From contig NZ_BMTR01000023.1 of the NCBI RefSeq assembly GCF_014649775.1, positions 1-64,000 on the forward strand: a stretch of DNA of 64,000 nt. Reading direction: 5' to 3'. Positions 59,836-64,000 of the stretch are shown piece by piece (position 1 is the first letter of the stretch; each line of letters starts with the position of its first letter). A program made the position numbers and the translations under genes. This DNA is from Streptomyces longisporoflavus (GTDB taxonomy: Bacteria > Actinomycetota > Actinomycetes > Streptomycetales > Streptomycetaceae). The notes under the pieces are model-generated. The model searched no databases and had not been told where the DNA came from. It saw nothing but the letters and a program-made list of their open reading frames with translations.

Positions 59836-59976
59836 GGCTGGTCGCGCCCCGCGGCGAGGCCGGTGATGACACAGCCCCGCACCCCTGAAGGCTCGCGGCT
59901 CGGCCGCTTGCCCGCAGCGATGAGATGCCGCACCGAAGGTGCGCATCTCAAGGCGCGGGGAACTGCGCGACCAGCC
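59836..59976. repeat. Streptomyces-type intergenic inverted repeat, bidirectional terminator
   Basis: GGCTGGTCGCGC at 59836 is inverted at 59965-59976 (GCGCGACCAGCC). Inside is a hairpin, GAGATGCCGCACC with GGTGCGCATCTC (59922-59949), and GCGCGGGGAACTGCGCGACC, a sequence I know as common in Streptomyces intergenic regions. It separates the convergent ligase and MDR genes. Confidence 0.7.
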
Positions 59977-60020
59977 CCCACCGAACCCGCAGTCGGCAAT
60001 GGACGCGCAGTCCCGAGACG

Positions 60021-60968
60021 TCACCCGGGCAACAGAACAGCCCGGCCCCGCACTCGCCCGCCCCGCAGAGCGCCAAGCGCCTCAGCCGCCTCCGCGAGGC
60101 CGAACTCCTCCACCGCCAGCGTCAGGTCACCCTCGGACAGGCGCCGGGCCAGGTCACCGGAGACCTCCCGGGCCCGCCGCTCCTGGCGGATCATGTTCAC
60201 CGGCAATAGCGCCACCTCGTCCAGGAGCCAGCTCGGCAGATCCAGCTCGACCCGGGGCCCGGCGACGTACCCGATGACGACGGCACGCCCGCCCCGCCGC
60301 ACCCACCGACTCCGCCCCACAAGCCGGGTCCCGCCGAGCGTGTCGACGAGCAGCGACGCCGAACGTTCCCGCGCCAAGCCCTCCGCGTCGTCCAGCGTCA
60401 CGGCCTCCACGCCCTTCGGCACATCGGCCAACTGGTCCATGCGCCCGACCACACCGGTGACCCGCGCCCCCGCGGTCAACGCCTGCTGTGCCACCATCGC
60501 GCCCACCGCGCCGGCCGCCCCCACCACGATGACATCTTCGTCCTCCCCGAGGCGGGCGACATCGTGCAGCGCCACGTACGCCGTCGTCGCAGGGACGAAG
60601 AAGCTCGCCGCCACGGCCGGGGCGAGCGGCGCCTCAAGCACCGTGACCGCCTTGCGCTTCACGCTGACCCGTTCCGCCCACGTACCGTCACGCAGCAGCC
60701 CGAGCCCGCCGCCGCGCAGCACGACCTGCGTGCCCGGCGCGAGCCCGGAGTCGGCGTCGGCCTCCAGAACCGTGCCCGCCCCCTCGACCCCGCCGACGTA
60801 CGGCAGCGACGGCTTCAGCTCGAACTCGCCCGAGGCGACGGTGACGTCGAGGTGCGAAACGCCGCCCGCCGTGACCTGGACGAGGACCTCGCCCGACGCA
60901 CGGACCGGCTCGGGCACCTCGTCCAGGACCGGAGCCGCGCCCCATTCATGGAACCGTACGGCCCTCAT
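60021..60968 (-). CDS. MDR-family zinc-independent oxidoreductase (quinone-oxidoreductase-like)
   Basis: 315 residues. GroES-like N-terminus (MRAVRFHEWGAAPVLDEVPE; YVGGVEGAGTV) and a Rossmann domain (DVIVVGAAGAVGAMVAQQAL). The structural-zinc cysteines are absent, as in quinone oxidoreductases and enoyl reductases. It probably reduces an enone or enoyl intermediate of the side-chain pathway. Its ATG overlaps the hydrolase stop by 1 base (TGATG). Confidence 0.8.
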   Translation of the reverse strand: MRAVRFHEWGAAPVLDEVPEPVRASGEVLVQVTAGGVSHLDVTVASGEFELKPSLPYVGGVEGAGTVLEADADSGLAPGTQVVLRGGGLGLLRDGTWAERVSVKRKAVTVLEAPLAPAVAASFFVPATTAYVALHDVARLGEDEDVIVVGAAGAVGAMVAQQALTAGARVTGVVGRMDQLADVPKGVEAVTLDDAEGLARERSASLLVDTLGGTRLVGRSRWVRRGGRAVVIGYVAGPRVELDLPSWLLDEVALLPVNMIRQERRAREVSGDLARRLSEGDLTLAVEEFGLAEAAEALGALRGGRVRGRAVLLPG

Positions 60969-61822
60969 CAGCCGGCGGCCTTGCCGATGAACTCGAGGCT
61001 GAGCGCGTTGTAGAGGTCGGCCTTCTCATGCTGCGGCCAGTGCCCGCAGTCCTCGAACAGCTCAAGCCGCGAGCCGGGGATGCCCTCGTGCAACGCCTTC
61101 GCCTCGGGCACGTCGCCGAACGGGTTCTTGCGGCCCCACACCACCAGCGTCGGCTGGGTGATCTGCGCCTGCTGCTCGGGGGTCAGCAGGTTGCGCAGGC
61201 GCGTCTCCATCTCCTGGAGGTTGAGGAGGTTGTCGACGCCCGCGACGAATTCCGGTGTGTGGTAGATCGCGTGCCGGACCTCGACCAGTTCCTCGGTCGC
61301 GGAGGACTCGTCGGCCATGAGCAGGCGCAGCCGCTTACGGGTGGGCTCGATGTCTGCGGAGGTGACGGCGTTCCTGGTGCTGGTCTTCAGCCGTTCCATG
61401 ATCTCCGGGTTGGCCACCGTGCCGCCGGAGCAAAGGAGTTGGAGGCTACGGACCCGCTCGGGGTGCTCGATGGCGGCGCGCGCGCCGACCCAGCCGCCGA
61501 GCGACTCGCCGACGATGTGGACGCTGTCGACCCCGACGGCGTCCAGGTAGTCGATGAGGTGGGCGACGTAGTCCGCGATCTCGTACGGCCGGTCGGGCTT
61601 GCCGGTGTAGCCGTGGCCGAGCATGTCGATGGCGTGCAGGTCGTAGGCGGCGTGCGCGGTGATGTTGCGCGCGAAGGCCTCCAGGTGACCGCTGGTGCCG
61701 TGCAGGAAGACGACGGCCTGCGCGTTCGGGTCACCGGCGCGCAGGGTGCGGGTGGGCACGCCGGCGGCGTCGACGTACTCGACGCGGAAGGGGGTGGGGC
61801 TGATCTCGGTCCAAATGCTCAT
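60968..61822 (-). CDS. Alpha/beta hydrolase, probable meta-cleavage product hydrolase
   Basis: 284 residues: VVFLHGTSGHLEAFARNITA (oxyanion), VHIVGESLGGWVGARAAIEH with Ser107, VVWGRKNPFGDVPEA with the acid and FEDCGHWPQHEKADLYN with the His. The lid region and length agree with BphD/MhpC/HsaD-type C-C hydrolases. Second of two adjacent hydrolase genes; the longer frame upstream to 62473 is a shadow of its neighbour. The two hydrolases may handle ring-cleavage products that differ in side chain. Confidence 0.85.
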   Translation of the reverse strand: MSIWTEISPTPFRVEYVDAAGVPTRTLRAGDPNAQAVVFLHGTSGHLEAFARNITAHAAYDLHAIDMLGHGYTGKPDRPYEIADYVAHLIDYLDAVGVDSVHIVGESLGGWVGARAAIEHPERVRSLQLLCSGGTVANPEIMERLKTSTRNAVTSADIEPTRKRLRLLMADESSATEELVEVRHAIYHTPEFVAGVDNLLNLQEMETRLRNLLTPEQQAQITQPTLVVWGRKNPFGDVPEAKALHEGIPGSRLELFEDCGHWPQHEKADLYNALSLEFIGKAAG

Positions 61823-61854
61823 GTGCGTTACTCCCGAATAGAGGTGAGTGGGTG

Positions 61855-62703
61855 TCAGTCGAGCGAGTCGAGGAAGCCGCTGACCACCGAGTGGTACGCC
61901 TCCGGCCGCTCCTCCTGGAGGTGGTGCGAGGCGTGGTCCATCACGTGGAGGCTCCCGCTGGGCACCATGCGGGCGAGCATCAGCGGGTAGTCCGGGGTGA
62001 GGAAGGCGTCCTGCATGCCCCACATGAACAGCGTCGGGGCCTGGATGCGGCCCAGTTCCTCGGTGAGGTCCTGCCAGTCGCCGCGCGGCGAGTCGGACAT
62101 GGCGGCGAGGGCGCGCTCCTCCTCGTCGAGGCTCTGCTCGTAGCGCAGTGTGAGCGTCTCCTCGGGGAGCTTCGCGCCGTCGTACCACTCCAGCTTCGTG
62201 ATGAGCTGCCGCATCTTCTCGCGGGTGGGGCCCTCGCCGCCGTAGTAGACGTCGCGGGCGGTGCGGCCCCGGTGTCCGTTCTCGGGGAGCGGGGCGAGCG
62301 GCCCGTAGAAGACGGGCATGCTGCCGGTGATGACCAACGACCTTACGCGGTCCGGGTAGTTGGCGGCGAGGTTGAGGGCGATGGTGCCGCCCCACGAGTT
62401 GCACACGAAGTCGGCGCGGTCCACGCCGAGCGTGTCGAGCAGGCCGACCGTCTTCGCCGCATGGTGGTCCCACATCGGGCCTTCGATACGGGACTTCTCC
62501 GACTTGCCGTACTGGTGGATGTCGACGAGCAGACAGCGCCGGTCGGCCGCGAACAGGGGCGCCACGGGCCCGAAGTCGCTCCAGGCGGTGCAGCCGGGGC
62601 CGCCGCCGTGCAGGAACACGGTGTCGGGGCCCGAACCGAGGTCGTGGTAGTGGTAGCGGACGCCCGCGCCGTCCGCGTAGTGGCTCTCCGGTGCAGGTGA
62701 CAT
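61855..62703 (-). CDS. Alpha/beta hydrolase, BphD/MhpC-like meta-cleavage product hydrolase
   Basis: 282 residues. VFLHGGGPGCTAWSDFGPVA is the GGGPG oxyanion motif of C-C bond hydrolases, FVCNSWGGTIALNLAANYPD places Ser103, and LFMWGMQDAFLTPDYP and VMDHASHHLQEERPE supply acid and His. Probably cleaves the ring-opened product to 2-hydroxypenta-2,4-dienoate plus a carboxylic acid. Start at 62703; 121 bases upstream separate it from the SDR gene and contain an operator-like sequence. Confidence 0.88.
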   Translation of the reverse strand: MSPAPESHYADGAGVRYHYHDLGSGPDTVFLHGGGPGCTAWSDFGPVAPLFAADRRCLLVDIHQYGKSEKSRIEGPMWDHHAAKTVGLLDTLGVDRADFVCNSWGGTIALNLAANYPDRVRSLVITGSMPVFYGPLAPLPENGHRGRTARDVYYGGEGPTREKMRQLITKLEWYDGAKLPEETLTLRYEQSLDEEERALAAMSDSPRGDWQDLTEELGRIQAPTLFMWGMQDAFLTPDYPLMLARMVPSGSLHVMDHASHHLQEERPEAYHSVVSGFLDSLD

Positions 62704-62779
62704 GCGAGTCCTTCCGTACGGGGGTGGGGGGGGTACGGTGTCGAGCCCATCACCGGGACGGGCGCGAGCCCAGCGCGGC

Positions 62780-62796
62780 GGTCCGCTGAGCGAACC
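62780..62796. promoter_or_regulatory. Operator-like GGTCCGCTGAGCGAACC
   Basis: A near-dyad 17-mer in the gap between the SDR and hydrolase genes. It shares GGTCCG with 63644-63660 and AGCGAACC with 58241-58261. Further half-sites (CGCTGGGCGA, CGCTCGGCAG) follow at 10-20 base intervals. Candidate regulator site for the hydrolase operon. Confidence 0.4.
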
Positions 62797-62824
62797 CCTC
62801 TCGCTGGGCGATTCGCTCGGCAGT

Positions 62825-63601
62825 TCACTGGGCGGTGTAGCCGCCGTCCACATGCACCACGGCGCCAGTGGTGAAGGACGACTCGGCGGCGAGCAGTGAC
62901 AGCACGGCGTGCGCGACCTCCTCGGGCCGCCCCCAGCGCCCGATCGGCACTTTCGCGGTGAAGGCGGCCTGGGCCGCGGCGTCCGTCTCGGCGTCGCCCT
63001 CGTTCATGGGCGTGCGGACGGGGCCGGGCGCCACGCAGTTCACGGTCACGCCGGTACCGGCGAGTTCCAGGGCCACCGACCTGGTGAGCGCGGCGACGGC
63101 GCCCTTGGTGGCGGCGTAACCGGACCGCTCGGGGGCGCCGGTCGAGCCGAGGACGGAGCCGATCGTGACGACGCGCCCGAAGCCCACGTCGAGCATGCCG
63201 GGCAGGACGGCGCGGAACGCCAGCCAGGTGCCGATGACGTTGGTGTCGAGGGCGGCGCGGAAGTCGTCGGACGTGAGGGTGAGCACCGACCCGCGCGCGA
63301 GCCGTCCGGCGGCCGTCACGAGGCCGGTGACCTGGCCCCACCGGTCCTCGGCCCGCCGTACGACCTCGGCGAGTTCGTCGGCGTCCGTGGTGTCCGCGGC
63401 GACCACCAACTGCTCGGACCCCGCGTCGGGTTGAAGTATCCGCTCCGTCGCGCGGCAGCGTTCCGCGGAACGGCCGGTGACGACCACCGGCCGTCCGGCC
63501 CGTGCGACCGCCTCGGCGACCGCGAGGCCGATTCCGCTGGTGCCGCCGGTGACGAGCACGGGGCCGGTGGAGTTCTGGGAGGTGTTCGTCCGGTTGGTCA
63601 T
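62825..63601 (-). CDS. Short-chain dehydrogenase/reductase
   Basis: 258 residues, classical SDR: VLVTGGTSGIGLAVAEAVAR (cofactor), TAAGRL in the NAG position, IGSVLGS with the serine, SGYAATKGAVAALTRSVALE with YxxxK. A basic residue after the second strand (VVTGRSAERCR) suggests NADP(H). Probably a hydroxyacyl or diol dehydrogenase of the catabolic route. Start at 63601; the frame to 63679 crosses the dyad at 63644. Confidence 0.85.
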   Translation of the reverse strand: MTNRTNTSQNSTGPVLVTGGTSGIGLAVAEAVARAGRPVVVTGRSAERCRATERILQPDAGSEQLVVAADTTDADELAEVVRRAEDRWGQVTGLVTAAGRLARGSVLTLTSDDFRAALDTNVIGTWLAFRAVLPGMLDVGFGRVVTIGSVLGSTGAPERSGYAATKGAVAALTRSVALELAGTGVTVNCVAPGPVRTPMNEGDAETDAAAQAAFTAKVPIGRWGRPEEVAHAVLSLLAAESSFTTGAVVHVDGGYTAQ

Positions 63602-63643
63602 CCGGCGAGGATGCGCGGCGCCCGTGAACACGCCAACGCGGGC

Positions 63644-63660
63644 GGTCCGACCACCGGACC
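63644..63660. promoter_or_regulatory. Operator-like palindrome GGTCCGACCACCGGACC
   Basis: Perfect 6-base arms (GGTCCG/CGGACC) with a 5-base spacer, 43 bases upstream of the SDR start and 32 bases from the end of the hydratase gene. The sequence between it and the gene, GAGGATGCGCGG, recurs upstream of the reductase gene (53598-53609). The best dyad of the set. Confidence 0.5.
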
Positions 63661-63692
63661 ACCCGCGCCGAGGGTTCATGGGGCCCCTGCCG

Positions 63693-64000
63693 TCACCGCC
63701 CGGTGAACACCGGCTCCCGCTTGTCGAGGAACGCCTGCAGCCCCTCCGCCGCGTCGGCGGTCCCGGTCAGATCGGCGACCCCCTTCTCCTCACGCTCCAA
63801 CGCCTGCTCGACGGGCAGTCCGTGCCCCTCGTCGACGACGCGCTTGAGCAGCCCGATGGCGGCGGTCGGCTGTGCGGCGAGACGGCGGGCCCGCTCGGAG
63901 ACCTCCGCCGCGAACGCGCCTTGCTCCACGACGAGATCGACCAACCCGAGTGCCAACGCCTTCTCCGCCGAAAGTCGTTCGCCTTCGATCATCAGCCGCT
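63693..64000 (-). CDS. Enoyl-CoA hydratase/isomerase, C-terminal part (5' end outside window)
   Basis: About 100 C-terminal residues: MIEGERLSAEKALALGLVDL, then AAIGLLKRVVDEGHGLPVEQ, VADLTGTADAAEGLQAFLDK and REPVFTGR, the standard crotonase tail. The catalytic core lies beyond the right edge. With the CoA ligase, the SDR and the MDR enzyme it suggests a CoA-dependent side-chain oxidation alongside ring cleavage. Confidence 0.85.
   Translation of the reverse strand, partial: RLMIEGERLSAEKALALGLVDLVVEQGAFAAEVSERARRLAAQPTAAIGLLKRVVDEGHGLPVEQALEREEKGVADLTGTADAAEGLQAFLDKREPVFTGR

Noticed and set aside
56909-59872. 987-codon minus-strand open frame including the Rieske gene
   Set aside because: Everything upstream of 58141 is antisense to the acyl-CoA ligase gene; the Rieske start is defined by its own N-terminus.

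Overview
The window is high-GC DNA with many GTG starts, 1-4 base start/stop overlaps and gene families typical of Streptomyces (DUF2637/SpdB-type mobile-element protein, BTAD regulator, Tad pilus genes, DUF5999-like small proteins). It is almost certainly a Streptomyces (or close actinomycete) chromosome segment or large plasmid. No rRNA or tRNA gene was recognised.

Layout. 1-2.05 kb: remains of an integrative element (truncated DUF2637 gene, two further gene fragments, hairpins) around a small lipoprotein gene. 2.06-13.83 kb: one leftward operon for a Tad/Flp-type pilus (secreted and lipoprotein components, CpaB, TadZ, TadA/CpaF ATPase, TadB, TadC, Flp-like pilin, three TadE/G-like pseudopilins) ending in a 1166-residue membrane LysM-BTAD protein. 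14.97-24.32 kb: a tightly overlapped operon with QueD and QueE (7-deazapurine entry enzymes), a phosphoribosyltransferase, two SAM methyltransferases, two thymidylate-kinase-like kinases, a radical SAM enzyme, a DegT-type aminotransferase, a DEDDh nuclease, a HAD phosphatase and two NUDIX hydrolases. This looks like an uncharacterised pathway for a 7-deazapurine nucleotide or nucleoside. 24.56-29.37 kb: small Streptomyces-type conserved proteins, an anti-sigma-like ATPase and an XRE regulator coupled to a phosphotransferase.

29.4-39.6 kb is accessory DNA with a defence flavour: a HEPN/zinc-ribbon protein, a SUKH-like protein, an ISL3 transposase scrap, a 1498-residue caspase-NACHT-WD40 protein divergent from an alpha/beta hydrolase, a GNAT acetyltransferase and a GIY-YIG nuclease. 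40-48.5 kb is a graveyard: frameshifted and truncated phage packaging genes, IS630 and IS5-like fragments, a CRISPR remnant with type I-E geometry, a probable toxin-antitoxin pair and several very small genes.

48.55-64.0 kb is a complete-looking aromatic catabolic cluster: Rieske oxygenase, 7Fe ferredoxin and reductase, LigB-type extradiol dioxygenase, C-C hydrolases, then hydratase, aldolase and acylating acetaldehyde dehydrogenase giving pyruvate and acetyl-CoA. CoA ligase, enoyl-CoA hydratase, SDR and MDR enzymes handle a side chain, and an IclR regulator sits inside. Related GGTCC-containing dyads lie upstream of four of its transcription units.

Several broken genes in the window are restored by one base in a homopolymer, twice in the identical 16-base context, so some pseudogene calls may reflect sequence error. 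All calls are from reading the sequence and family memory; no searches were run.
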